DNA from: Paramecium octaurelia
Lineage: Eukaryota > Ciliophora > Oligohymenophorea > Peniculida > Parameciidae
Direction: 5' to 3'
NCBI GenBank assembly: GCA_905182995.1
Contig: CAJJDP010000162.1
Span: 130,662-194,661 of the forward strand
DNA length: 64,000 nt
Positions 49,019 to 62,327 of the stretch are shown here, piece after piece. Below the pieces are notes generated by a model, which saw only the letters and a list, made by a program, of their open reading frames with translations, had not been told where the DNA came from and made no database searches. Both the position numbers and the translations under genes were made by a program. Each line of letters opens with the position of its first letter. Position 1 is the stretch's first letter.

Positions 49019-49941
49019 TCAAACGCAAATAAATTTAATTTGTTATTCTTATATCATTTAAAAGCATTACTTCTTATTCATCTAGATTTTATTGATTCTA
49101 CTATAGAGGGTTAGGCACTTTTTGCCTTACAATTGTTTTTTAGATATTACAATTTAATTTTTCTAAAATGAATGCTTTTTCTACAATCTATCTTTTATAA
49201 GTAAAATGAAAATTAAGGTGGACATAAATGTTGAGGAATTTTCTTCCTTTTTTCAATCTTTATGAACTCTTCCTAATTTTAATAATTCTTGGTAATATTG
49301 ACTGGGATGAATTTGACAGATCTCCAATTGCATCAAGAAATTCTTCAAAAGTAAAGGTTTCTTGCCGCAGAGTGTTGGAGTAATTTAAATATTCCCCATA
49401 AAGTTTATAATCACTAGTAATAATTATATACAAACTCATATAAATTTTATCCTTTATCTGAAAAAAATGGCCTTTAATCACATCCGTCCTTTAACATATT
49501 TAAATTTATCACTCTTCTCACTTTAGGGGGTTTTCTGTGCATATATGATGTGATATTTAATATAGCTGGCGATTCATATGTTCTTTAAGGAGAACTAAAT
49601 CGAGGAATGGGTTGAAATACTACCTTACCGTTCTTTCGCCTTTTTAAAACTCTAGTTTCTGGAGTAAACAATCTTGTTGGAGGATTGTCGAAGCTGTTAA
49701 TTTGGCTCTAGCAATTGAAAGTTCCGTTAATGTGTGCATTTTCAAAGATGTCGCAATGTACTCCTTGTTCTTTGCTTTTTCTTTCATTTGATGTTTTATA
49801 TCTGGTAGAGTAAAATCCCTACTCCCTCTATTTTTAGTTTATGGGAGATGCTTTCCCCAAGATTTGGAGGTCATATTGCGTTTGAGTCAAATTCCTGGAA
49901 GTTTTATTGAGCTTTTTACATGGAATTGTGTATAGATCCAT
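49019..49941 (-). CDS. Hypothetical basic protein, ~291 aa
   Basis: ATG 49941; introns at 49414-49435 (22 nt) and, less surely, 49243-49267 (25 nt) lead to TGA 49019. The first ~170 residues are polar and basic with short motifs (PETRVLKRRK, PPKVRRVINLN), probably disordered. Residues ~180-230 are more globular (YGEYLNYSNTLRQETFTFEEFLDAIG). The last ~60 are hydrophobic then basic, and this end depends on the second intron. No family recognised. The start codon is 18 bp from the start of the divergent BCAS2-like gene. Confidence 0.5.
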
Positions 49942-49959
49942 TTCAATATTTATAATAAA

Positions 49960-50690
49960 ATGAGTTTTGCTCTACCTTCTTCAAAATTACCTCTTGTATA
50001 CCGACACCCCTACCAAGGATTCGTCAATGTTTTACCCTATATTGATGGGGACTTAGACGCCAAAACTTAAAACATAGTATTGAATGTTACACTAAACAGG
50101 TCGATCGTCTGATTCAATAAGAAATGTAAAACATGGACCCTCAGGATTATTTGCATGAATTACCAATGCCCTAAACGAAATTAACAGATCTATTGAAATC
50201 AGAGATGGAAAGAGTCTAGCAATAGCAACCCATGAATAAAATCGATTTCGAATAGAAACCTAATTTCAATGAAGAGTTTTAATCAACCCATGAAATTCAA
50301 GAGGCCAATTAATAATTAAATGTACTTAATCAATATGCTTAAATTAAGTAATTCAAAATCATCATACTTTAAGCATAATCAATTCAGAATTGCTCAATAA
50401 ATATGGCAAAGAATCGTGGGCATTATTGCTCAAATCATAAGAAAATGAGAAGAATAGATTATCAAATGAGGTTGTCAAGTAATAGCAAGAATTGAATCAT
50501 ATTAATGCATAACGAAAATACGAATAAGTAACATTTACCTCATATTAAGAATGAAGTCAAATATAAATTGGATAGCCTAAAAGCTAAGGTTTAAGAAGTA
50601 TTGACAAATAATGCTCAATTGGAAGTTGTTTGTGGAGAATTAGAACAAGAAATATATGACAAATAAAGAAAAAAGTTAAAATTGAATTGA
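49960..50690 (+). CDS. BCAS2/SPF27-like splicing factor
   Basis: 219 residues, introns 50077-50099, 50348-50373 and 50528-50549. It matches the BCAS2 (SPF27, Cwf7) family: an N-terminal VLPYIDGD motif, the VDRLIQQEM...DYLHELP segment, a middle WALLLKSQE helix, and a long C-terminal coiled coil rich in Leu, Glu and Gln. The length agrees with animal BCAS2 (~225). It is a core member of the Prp19/CDC5L complex in the spliceosome, which suits an organism with so many tiny introns. Confidence 0.85.
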
Positions 50691-51340
50691 TTTTAAAATA
50701 TAAATTATTTATTCTTTGATGAATATAAAAGATCTCATTCTGAAAGATTTCAAACTAAAACATACTTATAGATTTAATCAACTTCTGTTTTTTCTTTCAT
50801 CTTTTTAACTTAAATGAAGTTCTTATGTAAATTTGCCGAGATAAATTTGACTGACTGACAATTTTAAATCATACAAAAAAAAAATAATTGACAATTGTTT
50901 AATTTAATTGACCTTTAAATTTTAAGGGCTGGAGAGGGAAGATTATGTGAAATAAATGATTTTTAATTGATTAAGTTAAAAAAGAATTTTCCTATATACT
51001 TTTTTTCTTTTGATTTTCGAATGAATATCACTTTGTTAGATCAATTGATAGGAAATAATACCATTAAGAGAAATTAGAAGATGGAGATTATAAATTAGTT
51101 GTCAATATTATTAAGTGTAAAATATGCTTAGAAGAATATACTTGGCAAAGAATCTAAAATACAAAATGAATTATTTATTTTCACTAAATTAGTTTTTTTG
51201 TTAAAATTTTTATTGCTATAACGCATAAACAATAAGCGAAGACAGGTTTGAGGTACATTATATTTTTAAGGCTAATATTTTGTTAAAAAAATATATTGAA
51301 AATAATTTAAAGAATCTATAATTCTTTCATATAAACGAAT
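50691..51340. other. Intergenic, AT rich
   Basis: About 650 bp between converging genes. Very AT rich with several A and T runs. I see no frame longer than a few tens of codons with coding character, and no repeat. Confidence 0.4.
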
Positions 51341-52734
51341 TCAACTTTGAGAAAGTTGATCCAAGATTTTTGAATAGGTTTTAAAAAAATTACTTTAGGA
51401 ACATAAAATGTCTTTTAGCTTATTTCCTTATGTTATATAATTAGCAAGCTACATTACACTTCTATTCTACTTCTTTGCAAGTTCAATTAGCGATTTAAGA
51501 TCAGTAAATTCTATTTTCAATTCTTATTTCCATGAATTTATTGCTACTACTATTTCAGGAATTTAAACATTCTGAATCTCAATCATATCTAGAATTAATG
51601 TAAAGTATTCTTGATAAATCTAGAAATATTATTTTATAAACCTGTTTTAGTTTTCTAAAATTTATTGTAAAATTACCTGATTAATTTAACTAGTTTTATC
51701 TTCTACTTTACGTGATCTTTTCGTATTTCCTTTTATAATTTTCCATTTAAATTTAGTAATTTGCGCTATCCTTTTATTTTTTCCTTAATTATTCTTTATA
51801 ATATTCAACCAATTTTTCTTATTTTTCCATTTAAGGAGTAAAGTCTTTAAAAACTTATGCCAACTTCTCGAACGAAACTTAATATAATTATAACATCGAT
51901 AATGTTTGAAGTATCTATTATTTTTAATTTTCATCTGATGATCTCTCTTTAATACAATTTAACGGTTCGAGCAAACTGCCTGATTTTGCTATGACAGCTT
52001 TCACTTATGATAATATATTATTAATTTTCTCAGATTTCTGTTATTACAATACAGCATTAGGTTAATTTCTATTAATGATTTGATCATCTATTATATGTAA
52101 AATTTTGATTTAATCTACTGTTTCTTTCGACTGAATATAGATTTCATTTAGAGTTTAATTTATTCCTCTTACTTCATCTTAATAGTCCGATTCATATTAT
52201 ATGTGTATTTATATATTTTTGCATATCTCTAAGACCTATTACTTACTCTCAATAGTTTGATAGAACTATTTTGTAGTAGAATCCTTGTACGAGTTCATGA
52301 TACTCTCAAAATGCTGTACTAAATTATCATGGGTAGATAACAACTCCTTATATTTTACAAATAGTTCTTCATTAAGTTTTTTTAGTTCTTGATGAGGTTC
52401 GTATAGTTCTTGATTAAGTTTTTTTAGTTCTTAATTTACATTTTCTAGTTCCTACTTAGAAATTAATAATACTTTATTTTTATCGGATAACTCTTGAATT
52501 TATTTGAGTGAAGTTTCATATTTTTCCTTATAATTAATTCCCTATCCTTGGATCTCTTATAATCGATTAAGTCTCTTAATTTCCTCATATAGTATAAAGA
52601 TTCCTTCCATTAGATCATTAGTAGACAGTTTTCCTATATGAATAGTGGACTCTTTTACTTAGTTCATTGGATACCTATGGTTTCTCTTTATCATTACCAT
52701 CTTTAGACAGTTTTGGAAGCCAATTGTAGCTCAT
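51341..52734 (-). CDS. Coiled-coil protein, 448 aa
   Basis: ATG 52734, TGA 51341, introns 52650-52674 and 51655-51676. The N-terminal ~35 residues are basic. From ~40 to ~330 it is a long coiled coil with an internal duplication of an E-L-K-K-L-N-Q/E-E-L unit (near 52385-52440). The C-terminal ~110 residues are helical and more globular. A second ATG at 52700 is possible only without the first intron; the chosen form gives better phase and composition. Structural or tethering role inferred; family not recognised. Confidence 0.6.
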
Positions 52735-53051
52735 AAATTTTATTAAAAAATTGATAAAAAAATTGATGAAAAATAAAATAATTCTATTCGAGATATATAT
52801 CTTTCCACAAATATTTAGATAAATCATTTTGGCGATTCTTATTCGGACTGTCTTGATTTAAGTATTGAGCCATTAATTAAGTTAGTCTTCTTGATTTTAA
52901 TGATTAAGAATGTAATTTAACTTTAAATTGTTTTTGAAAGTTAAATTGAGTGAAATAATTATAATGTGTATGTTAATCTATAATATAAGAAGATATATTA
53001 TACATAATAATTTTTGGCAGAAAATATAATTTAAATTTGAACTAAATAAAA
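52735..53051. other. Divergent intergenic region upstream of RAD51
   Basis: 317 bp between the coiled-coil gene and RAD51, the longest divergent promoter region in the window. AT rich, with no gene and no motif that I can assign. Confidence 0.4.
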
Positions 53052-54091
53052 ATGTAAAAGTAACAAAATGAGTAGATTGAGGAGGATGAATACGAAGAAG
53101 TGATTTCTTATACATCTTTGGAAAAGTTAGCAATTCCAGGGTTCGGAGCAGTAGATATACAAAGATTAAAAGATGCAGGATTTACAACATGTGAATCGAT
53201 TGCATATACAGCTAAAAAGAATTTAATGAATATTAAGGGCATGACTGATGCCAAGATTGAAAAGTTGGTTGAGGCAGTGGCTAAACTGGTAGTAAACTAA
53301 TTTAAACCAGCTACAGACGTACTAAAGTAAAGAGAAAGAATAGTACACATTTCAACAGGGAGCACTAAATTTGATAAATTACTTCGAGGAGGAATAGAAA
53401 CTGGTGGAATAACAGAGATATTTGGTGAATTTAGAACAGGGAAGTCTCAAATTTGTCACACCTTAGCAGTCACTTGTTAAATGAATGATGCAAGAGGAAG
53501 ACCAGGTGGGAAGTGTCTATATATTGATACAGAAGGAACTTTTAGACCAGAGAGACTAAGTGAAATTGCAAAGAGATTTGAGTTGGGAATAGAGGAAGTC
53601 TTAGAGAATGTCTCTTTTGCGAGGGCTTATAATGTAGATGAATAAATGAAGTTACTAGTTCAAGCATGCAATTTGATGTCTACGGATAAATATGCTTTGT
53701 TGATAGTCGACAGTGCGACGGCTTTGTATAGAACTGATTATTTGGGGAGAGGGGAGTTATCAGCAAGACAGAATCATTTAGGGAAATTCTTGAGGAATTT
53801 ATAGAGATTGGCGGATGAAGTAGAATTATTAAAGTTATTTTTTAGTTCAATGTAGCAGTTGTAATAACAAATCAAGTGATGAGTCAAGTTGAAGGTACAA
53901 TGATGGCGATGGGTGATCAAAAGAAACCTATTGGAGGGAATATTATGGCTCACGCTTCGACAACGAGATTGTATTTGAGAAAAGGGAGAGGGGAGAATAG
54001 GATCGTTAAGATTTATGACTCTCCCTGTTTACCGGAATCGGAAGAGCAATACACCATATCGCCTGGAGGGATTGATGACTGTGCTGATTGA
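53052..54091 (+). CDS. RAD51: RAD51 recombinase
   Basis: 337 residues with one 26-nt intron (53820-53845). The N-terminal helix-hairpin-helix domain spans ~25-75. The ATPase core has Walker [10 protein letters not shown] (~127), a Walker B strand LLIVDSAT (~215), the [13 protein letters not shown] loop, [10 protein letters not shown], and [11 protein letters not shown] next to DNA loop 2 ([11 protein letters not shown]). It forms filaments on single-stranded DNA for strand exchange in repair and meiosis. Length equals animal RAD51 (339), so it is not one of the shorter paralogues or DMC1 by feel, though DMC1 cannot be fully excluded without alignment. Confidence 0.95.
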
Positions 54092-54134
54092 ATTAGTTTG
54101 TAATATTATTTTGTAACTAACAAATAAAAGTTAT

Positions 54135-54825
54135 TCAGAAGTTTTTACAAGAGATGCAGAAGTAGCTTATGTTTTTGGAATCGTGGTTTTGTACATCTTT
54201 GTTGCATCGAAGGCATTTTCTTATGATCTACTGGATTTATTGATCTGCTAGTCTTGAATAGTTCATGGGGTCTTTGAATAATTCCCCAGTGGATGATTGG
54301 CATCTCTGTTTTGACAATGATGTCATCAAGGGATCCTGAGGTAATTATTTAAGTATACATCCAATGATTGTAAGCATTTGAAAAAGTCATCATTATCCAA
54401 TTGCTATAAAGCTCTGAAGACATTTGAGCATTTCTGTTTAAATTCATCAAATGGCTACTAATGATCATTAAATTTACTGATTATCCACAACAAATGATGC
54501 ATTCTCCACTCTGATCCATGGCCTCAATCTCATGTCCACACCCTAAAGTTTTTCGTTTGAGATGACGTGAAATTGCCTCTTATTCTTTTCTGATGCTACT
54601 TGATTTCTTGGTTTATGAGTTGTCTCTTTTTAGAGGTGATTTCTATCCTTAGAGATCATGCAAATATTTTTCAATCCCAGCATCATTAGCATATAATAAT
54701 GCTTTAAATTGATACAATGATTTTAGCATTTGTTCCCGCTATGGATTATGAGAACTCAAGCGATCAAAAAAAGTTGAAAACAATTCAATCATTGTCGTTC
54801 TCTCCACAGAAGACAGTTAAGACAT
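54135..54825 (-). CDS. Small Cys-rich (zinc-binding) protein, 214 aa
   Basis: ATG 54825, TGA 54135, introns 54455-54477 and 54336-54358 (23 nt each). A first Cys/His cluster (LGCGHEIEAMDQSGECIICC) lies near residue 95-115. A second CxxC...CxxC pair (CLRCNKD... and FCISC) lies near the C-terminus, like a zinc ribbon. Between them are helices. If the second intron were not removed, the frame would stop at 54326 and a separate 63-residue frame would begin in a TGATG overlap; the spliced single gene explains both halves. Not recognised. Converges on RAD51, 43 bp apart. Confidence 0.6.
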
Positions 54826-54921
54826 TAAAAATTTAAAATTATTACCTTATTTTATATTCTTATAATAATGTGCTTTTTTTCAAAAACAATAGATTATGCG
54901 TTATATCTCTAAGAAAAAAGG

Positions 54922-54936
54922 GTGTGTGTGTGTGTG
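54922..54936. repeat. (GT)n microsatellite
   Basis: A short GT dinucleotide run in the 3' flank between two minus-strand genes; the only such tract seen in the window. Confidence 0.9.
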
Positions 54937-54962
54937 ATTTTATAGAAGCATATTAAAAATAA

Positions 54963-56806
54963 TCATTCATTTTTCAATGAGGTAGTTATTGCTTATGCTA
55001 ACTTAACTAGTTCACTCACATAAGTTGAGGTCAACGTACTTCTGCTGACATAGGAAGACTCAATTTTATTTCTGAGTGCCACAATTTCATTCAATTAAAC
55101 AACATCTGCAAGGCTGCGTCCCTGTCTTTTTTTGTATTGTTCTGAGGATGTACGAAAGGAGTCGTATTTGAAAGAATCAGAGGGTTTATTGGTGTATGAT
55201 TCTGTTTCAATACTGTATTTGAGTTAAGGTGGGGATTGAACGAATTTGAAGGGGGATTGCGAAGAAATGGAAGGAGATTGGAAGGATTCTCTCCACTTGT
55301 GTCCGCTATTGAAGGATTTAGTGCGTGGTCCCAAAGTATCGGTAATTCTGAATGTTAATGTATTGGGTACTTTTATTGAAGGCCTTGAGCTTTGTAAGGG
55401 GAGTAGGTGGGTTCGCTTCTTTAGGGTTAGGTGGTAACAACATTGGAGAGACGGGAGTAGGAGAAGTCTCTGATTCTTGCTTGAAGATTCTCAAAGGAAG
55501 GTACTTGTGCGCGAGTGTCCTTTCTGAATAGATAGAGGATGGTGATTTACCTATTTGAATTGAATTTGTTGGAACTTTGTGGAGCTTCACGTTTTAAGAA
55601 CATAATTTATTAAACGTTAAAAATTAAATTGTCATCATGTATATTGTCATTAAGTTTCTAATTTATTAACTGTCGTATGGATGGCTTTCCTAGATGAATA
55701 AGTGAGAATTACTAATTCAATTCCTCCAAGGCTATCAATTATTTGATGCGTCTGGGTAATTGTAGATATTGCTTGCGTTTCCACTCCCTGGTTTCTGAAT
55801 AATAGTTATCCAATTTGATTTCGCAAGCAGATTACAGAGAGGAGGCACAAGAGTCATCAGGATTATCAGGTGGATCCTGATTGTAATGAGTTCTTTTGGC
55901 TTTCCGAGGGAGTACTTTCCTGCCGAAGTTCTTTCTGAAATCCACTTCTTAATCAATGACATTTTGAATATATTTGGGATGTTTTTCGATCATGACTCCT
56001 TTGGGTTTGTTGTATAGATAATCATACAATTAGACATCAGCATGAGTCAAGATTCCATCTTAATTTCTGCGATCTGTTTTTGCTGCCTTGTGGAAAAGAG
56101 TGAAGTCGTTGCGTTTGGTTTGGATGCTGAGACGTACAATTTTGTTGATATTGTTCTCGCGTTATTGGGCTTGTGTTTGTAATTCTTGGAGATAGAGTTA
56201 GGCATTGTTTTCAAGTACAGATTTTAGGTAGGATCTGGGAGGGATGGTTTGAATAACTTATTATTGCAATTTGCAGAGAGGTTCCACATTGTCATAATTG
56301 AGACGATACTATTTGAGGCTTTTGGTTTTGGGTATCAATTTCTCTTGATAACCCATAGAATTCTCTTAGTGATTGGCTATGTCTAAAATAGTTTATACTA
56401 TAGTGAGAGTTTGAGCGTTGCCTTGTCTCATTTCTTCATTGTGAGGCTTTTTGATTGCTACTTTCTCTTTGATAAGGTTACGAACTTTGACAATTTTACT
56501 CTTCAGATAGTTTTTTCTTTGTTCCGTTTGTTGACGTATTTTGATAGTCATTCTATGTTTGGGTTAGAGTTGTTGTTCTGCATTGAGTCTTGGGTAGTTG
56601 AGAGTTTGAATTAGTCTTGAGAGATTGAGGTCCCCTTTTAAGTAATGGGCAAAATGTTGTTCGAATTGTTACCCATGATTGCGTGTTTCGAATGGTTTTG
56701 TAGTCACCAAAGGATCTGCGTGTTTTCTGGATGAGATGTGAAGAGTATTAAATTTACGATGGGTATTTTTGGAGTGATCGAATTCGCATGTTGTGGAAAA
56801 ACTCAT
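54963..56806 (-). CDS. Hypothetical protein, 597 aa
   Basis: ATG 56806, TGA 54963, introns 55524-55550 and 55348-55370. It is polar, basic and Gln/Asn rich, with helical stretches in the first 250 residues (KNYLKSKIVKVRNLIKEK, NDFTLFHKAAKT). A Ser/Pro-rich middle and a well-formed C-terminal helix pair (LADVVQLNEIVALRNKIE, YVSELVKLAQAI) follow. An internal ATG at 55603 could start a second gene, but there is no TGA between the two parts, so one gene is preferred. Family unknown. Only 14 bp separate its ATG from the divergent gene at 56821. Confidence 0.5.
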
Positions 56807-56820
56807 TAATAATTTTAATA

Positions 56821-57419
56821 ATGCAAATTAAAGAAGAATTGATTAATGTGATTATCAATTTGATTGAAGAATTGTTTGAATGCAAACTCAATTCCATCAT
56901 GCAAGAAGTATTCCATCACTTAGCTTAGGTTAATGACAAACTCACTCGCATGCACTAGGATATCGAGAACATGTAGGATGTTCTGGTCAAACACTTTTCT
57001 CATCAAGTGGCTCATTCCAGAGCTGAGTCTTTGAGTGAAACTGTCGATACTGCAGAGGAGGATTAATTTAAGAAATCAATTAATGCAGAATTAGATAGTC
57101 TTGGTTTACGTGTGTAGTAATTGGAATACATGAATCACATCATTCTGGATACTCAAAGTGCCAATAAAGCCAATTTCAAAGAACTAGAACGTAAAATACA
57201 ACCAATGCAAGAGCAAATTAACAAATCAATCGAGGAGATGAAAAAGGACTTAAAGGGTACAATCCATCTAACAAATTAGACAAGCAAACCTTTCAATGGA
57301 CAGTATTGAATGACCAAATTGAACGAGTAGAAAAGTATGTCTAAAAACTCAAACAAGCAGATCTCTTATTCTAATAAAAATAATAATCATAAACACAAAC
57401 CAATAAGAAATCCAAATGA
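56821..57419 (+). CDS. Coiled-coil protein, 191 aa
   Basis: ATG 56821, TGA 57417-57419, one 23-nt intron (57257-57279). Nearly all of it is predicted helix with heptads of Leu, Ile and Met (EELINVIINLIEELFECKL, LQYMNHIILDTQ type patterns), and a Lys/Gln-rich tail. Such short coiled-coil proteins are frequent in basal bodies and the cortex of ciliates, but no specific family is recognised. It probably shares a 14-bp divergent promoter with 54963-56806. Confidence 0.65.
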
Positions 57420-57447
57420 ATTTAACTAATATATAGTAATTTAAACA

Positions 57448-60400
57448 TCATTCTGCATTATTGTTGTTTACATAACTAAAAATTGTAGATATAGTGCTCT
57501 TCTTTGGCAATTGCATAACATCCGGACTCTAAGGATTTTCAGGATCTATGTAGGCCGATATCACACTTGCGAATTCATTCTACTCGATCACTCTCTAATT
57601 GATCTTGTTTCGGTCGAATTTGCTACTATATAATCTATGGATATACATATATTTGAGTAACTGAGGGGCAATCGAATTCAATAAACTGATGGTAGTATTA
57701 GTGGATGAGGTATTGGGTCTATTGGAGTTGACTAATTATTGGGAACTCAGATTCAGATTCGATTTTTGTAACTTCAATTTTCCAATGAACTCCATAACGT
57801 AAATCCTGGCCTTCTTCCACAGTAACAACGCCTTTCGTTTGGCATTATAATTCTTGGGTTTCTTGATGCAATGCTTGATGCAAGGGTATCGTATGATTAA
57901 ATTCACTATCTTCTCTATGTGTTACTGTTACAACCCAGACAAGTACTCCTTGATGATCTTCGTGGCTATGTAGGAACAATACAGGATGTTAAGACTCGAA
58001 CAGGATATCGACAACATATACACCAACCAACTGTAGGGGTTCTTGTGCTGACTATAGGTACCAATCAAGGTGATGATGGCTAATTGAGTGGATATCTTGT
58101 CGATGAAGTTGTATTGTTTCTCGATGTAAGGTTGGTGTTGGTTCAATAACTCTAAGTATATCAATAAAACCAATATTGCAAACAGAAACATCTGTTTGAT
58201 GTCCTAAATCAACAGAGTCTCCAGAAGATAGAAGATCGACTTCACAAAAAAACAGATGAACTCCCAATAATAGTATCTATCCTTATATTCCACATATAAA
58301 TAACCATAGGGCATTCGCAGTTTGCAAGTCCACAACTTGTTCTTGTTCAGACACAACTTCACTATGTAAAAGATGGGAGATATTACGCCCACTATCATCA
58401 AGGTAGGGATTATAAATATTTCCAAGTAGAAGTAATACTCCTCAGTATAGCAAATGTATGAAGTGGCTGCCTGAATGTAGTATTGGCCTGAGGCTTTGAT
58501 GCAGAACATCAATTTCAACAGTCCTTCGATGATGTCCCCTTAAAAGTAAAAGTTCACTTGGATGACACAAGTGATGAAAATAGTCTTGGTTGAGTTCTCT
58601 AGTTGCTGTTTCTTGCACAGTTGCAATATTGAGTAGATCAATACAAACGAAAAAACGAACAGTAATGAAACAAACAAATTCCAAAACTGCCTCAAATATA
58701 CTATTTCAATATCTATGTGAGAATGCAATAGAAAACACTCAATGGAGAATCCTAATGTGGACAGTGGATTCCCTATCACCTAAGCAAAAAACACTATTGG
58801 AGTAGGGAACTCAAATTCAACTATTAAAATTATCGAAATCAATTGAAAGTAACTAGAAACCAATTTAATCAGGATCTCAGTCTAATCTATTACCATGGTA
58901 GATTTGCTCGCAAAGAATATACCCATCATCCGTAGATAATAGGCTGATAATTGGGATCGCACCAACTTCAAACTTCCTCTGACTGATATAAACAACACAA
59001 CTAATATCCACAAGAATGATAGAAGTATCTTTAATAAGTTAAATGCATCGTTTTAACACAAGGAACAACTTCCACTGTAATTCTGTGTGTATGAAGCATT
59101 CCATTTTACAGCGTAATAATCACAATCACTGCATAATGCTCCAACGTAACCTTAGGAGCAAGTGAAATCCTCTGCTCCTCCCAAGCATTAGGACTGGGAA
59201 GTTCCACAATATTCAATTTCATCAGTCAAATTGTTTGGTCTCCAATAACCTTGCTTAACAATCAACTATGACCCTCCAGGACATGATTCAATTGAAGTTA
59301 CGCATTGCATACATTATCTATAATTTGTCAGACTGTATGATCCAACAGGACACTATTAGCAGGTTTAATTGGTCCACTCTTCTCCAATCCCACATTCCAT
59401 CATACCTAAGTATAGTGATAATTTGAAGGTATCATTATAGAATTCAAGTTAGGGGAACTCCATATGCACCTCTATGGTTTCATTCATTGGCAGATTTTAG
59501 TATTGAGTATACGATATTGCATATTGGCACTTCTGCAAGTCCAATCGAAACACCATCTGGTCGATTCTCAAATAATTAGTCAATTTGCACAGTCTATTCA
59601 TCCCACTATCTAAAAGAGCTATGATGAATTCAAACATCTGTCCACTCTTTATTTTATCATACTCGATTATTGCGTTCTTTTTGATCAAATCGTCTAGCAA
59701 ATAGGTTGTCTTATCCACAATAACGTAAACTGGCCCAGTGTTGTAGATCAAAACATCTGGCTCAACAATTTAGGTTGTGATTAGATAAATATGCTTGCTG
59801 GTTTTCATAGTACAATTTTCATATTGATTGAATTCAATATAATGAGTTGAATCTCCTGTTTGATTCAAATAAATGACTCCACCTTCAGTTGCAGTTAAAT
59901 CAATAAATTTGTTTTAGTAGATTTTGATTGACGAATTCGTAACGGCAAATGCAGATCCATAGGAACTAGTGATATTGGTGAACTAATTATCAGAAGCTAC
60001 TAAATTGGTGTTGTTGTCGATGTTCATGTAACCTAATTATGAGATAGAATTCCTGAATATGCATTTTTGTATATCGGTGTGCAGACTATTCTATATTACG
60101 ATGACTCCATCGCAAAATTAGCAATTGATGTCATAAAGCTACAATTCATTGAATATTACCTTATTGCTATCCTCCAATCTGAGAAGTTATTTGTTGTTCT
60201 AATTCACATTAAAAATCTGACTCTATTTAATTATAAAGGTGGATTTTTGGATTACAATGAATGGAATCAAGTAGTTCCTAATTTAAAATATCTTAATTAG
60301 ACTCAGTTCAATTTATGAGTTATCAATGTGGAGGAAACTGCACTCCTCGCAATCTTCCATTTTAAACTTTCTTATTACAACATTTACAATGTTAGAGAAC

Positions 60401-61626
60401 TTTGCAAATTGGGTCGATGCACAATTACTCATAATCAGATTGGTGATTTGAATCAAGGAGGTCCATTCTAGGTCAAATAAAAGCGAATCAGATATGCGAG
60501 TGAAGTTGACCTAATCAATTAGGAGTTCTTGAATTAAATTCTTATTTGATATTGTACCGAAAATAGAATCGAAACTCCCTTTATAAATTGAGAGAGTGCC
60601 ATTCACAGAAAACAATGGGTTAACTGATTGACTAGATTAGAGTGTGACTTGATTAATTATGACATTACTGGAATTATGTGTATTCTACATTAAACTTCCT
60701 TAAATATCATTCAAATTAAACTGTTTGATCAAGATATTTTGTGAGTTTAAATACAGGATTACCTCTGATTGAATGTTCACCATCGTCGTATTTAGGATTG
60801 ATATATATTTACTCTCTGCCACAATGAGTGGAGATTCTGATATGATAGAATGAAATCGATTGCCAGAAATTTAAATTTGATTCTGGCCTTGCATCTTCAT
60901 CAAAGTGCTTTGGGAAAGTGTTACATTAATAATTGTAGTATAAAGTGTGCCATTGGCTTGTAAGACTGTGGAAAGAGTGAAGTAGGAATTTTGAATTGTA
61001 ATTTCTTGTGAAATATCTGTAGCAATCAAAATACTTTAAATCACAAATGAGTTATTAAAAGTGATTCTATTTAATTAAGCAAGTGTGGCCAGAGTCGAGT
61101 TGATGAAACTGACTTAGTTAAACTGAAGATTGCGTATTCTACTTTGTTTTTGGACAAGGGAACTTCTAAAAAAAGTTGAGTCAGATATAATCAGTCCATC
61201 TACATCGATAGGGGAATCAAAAACCGGATAATATTGGAAGGTCATCTTGGTCATGATAGTCTGTTGAATCAATACTTTGGTGGCGTTGATCTAACAATTT
61301 CTTAGGAGTGTAACATTCTTCAGAAGGACTTGTGTTGATATTGAAAGCACTTTAGTTTGGGTATCAATAGTGATATTCTGAAATTCAACTTGTCGGAAAC
61401 CTTGTAATAGAATGTTCTAATTCAAAAGCAATTCAGTTCCTGTAATTTAAAGTTACCCTCCCAAGGATGTCAGATTGATTAGTTTTTCATTACTTACGTT
61501 GAGGGTGCAATTATAATTGGGGATTGTGATGGACTTGTCAAGTTGCAAGGTTAAACCTTATTCGTCCTTACAAATCAATAATCCAATAGTGATATATATA
61601 TTTATGAGGAAAAACAATCTTTTCAT
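57448..61626 (-). CDS. Giant receptor-like membrane protein with Cys-rich module (paralogue of 6082-10368)
   Basis: 1,392 codons in one frame, ATG 61626 to TGA 57448, no intron needed. The architecture is the same as its paralogue: a signal peptide (KRLFFLINIYITIGLLI), a long Asn/Ile/Ser/Thr-rich beta-helix-like ectodomain (~20-760), a Cys-rich module (GYWRPNNLTD, CLGGAEDFTC, GYVGALCSDC), about eight membrane spans, and a charged cytoplasmic tail. Shared blocks include KNKLWTC..RMPYGYL and YYYWEF. Surface receptor, adhesion or mechanosensory roles are possible; nothing in the sequence decides. The lack of the intron found in the other copy suggests intron gain or loss after duplication. Confidence 0.8.
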
Positions 61627-61894
61627 CAAATAATAAATAGTGATTAAAATATTTCAATATACATCAAAATCATAAAACATCAATTCACATCATAATATTT
61701 ATGGGCTGTTAACTATTCAAAATATTAATAAATAATATTAAATTATTAGAATTACAATATTCAGTATCAAATTAATTTGTTGTAATCATTGCTTTTCATA
61801 ATAATATTGTTACTAATCAAAAAAATTCACTTCTAAATATATATAATGGAATTAATGGAGTATATATAATTATTCTTAGATTAATGATATCCCT

Positions 61895-62272
61895 TCACCT
61901 GATGAAAAATTATCGTGAAACCGATTTCCTATAACTCAGAATAGAAATCTCAATGGGTATTCAAGTTTGAACATTAGATATCTTCATTAGATGACTAATC
62001 TGATCAGTCCTCTCTACGATGACATTATGGAGATTAAAGTGGCATTTTGATCTATGATTCTATTTGCGTATATCATTCCATGGCTTTTTAGGGTATAATC
62101 TATTTTAATTAGAGTGCTAAAGAGTGATACATGAATTTCTATTCGCATTGAAGCATTTAGCAGGATGCATTTGTAGAAAGGCATCACAAGAGTAGATGGC
62201 TTTTGTGTTTGGTTGAGGTAGCTGATGTGAATTTCTCATAGGGGAAAGAAATGGGATTTGGATATTGATCAT
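61895..62272 (-). CDS. Hypothetical small protein, ~103-117 aa
   Basis: ATG 62272. Without splicing it ends at TGA 61961 (103 aa). A 24-nt candidate intron (GTTCAA...TTGAG) would extend it to TGA 61895 (117 aa). It is His, Asn, Cys and basic-residue rich, with no membrane span and no known motif. Its ATG is 55 bp from the divergent SPAG16 gene. Family unknown. Confidence 0.45.
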
Positions 62273-62327
62273 TAATAGGTTATAGTTATTAATATAACAT
62301 ATAATATTTATATATAAAAATATAAAA

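Noticed and set aside
54963-55603. Frameshift or pseudogene in the 3' part of the 597-residue gene
   Set aside because: Starting from the in-frame ATG-containing frame and removing introns 55524-55550 and 55348-55370 gives an unbroken frame.
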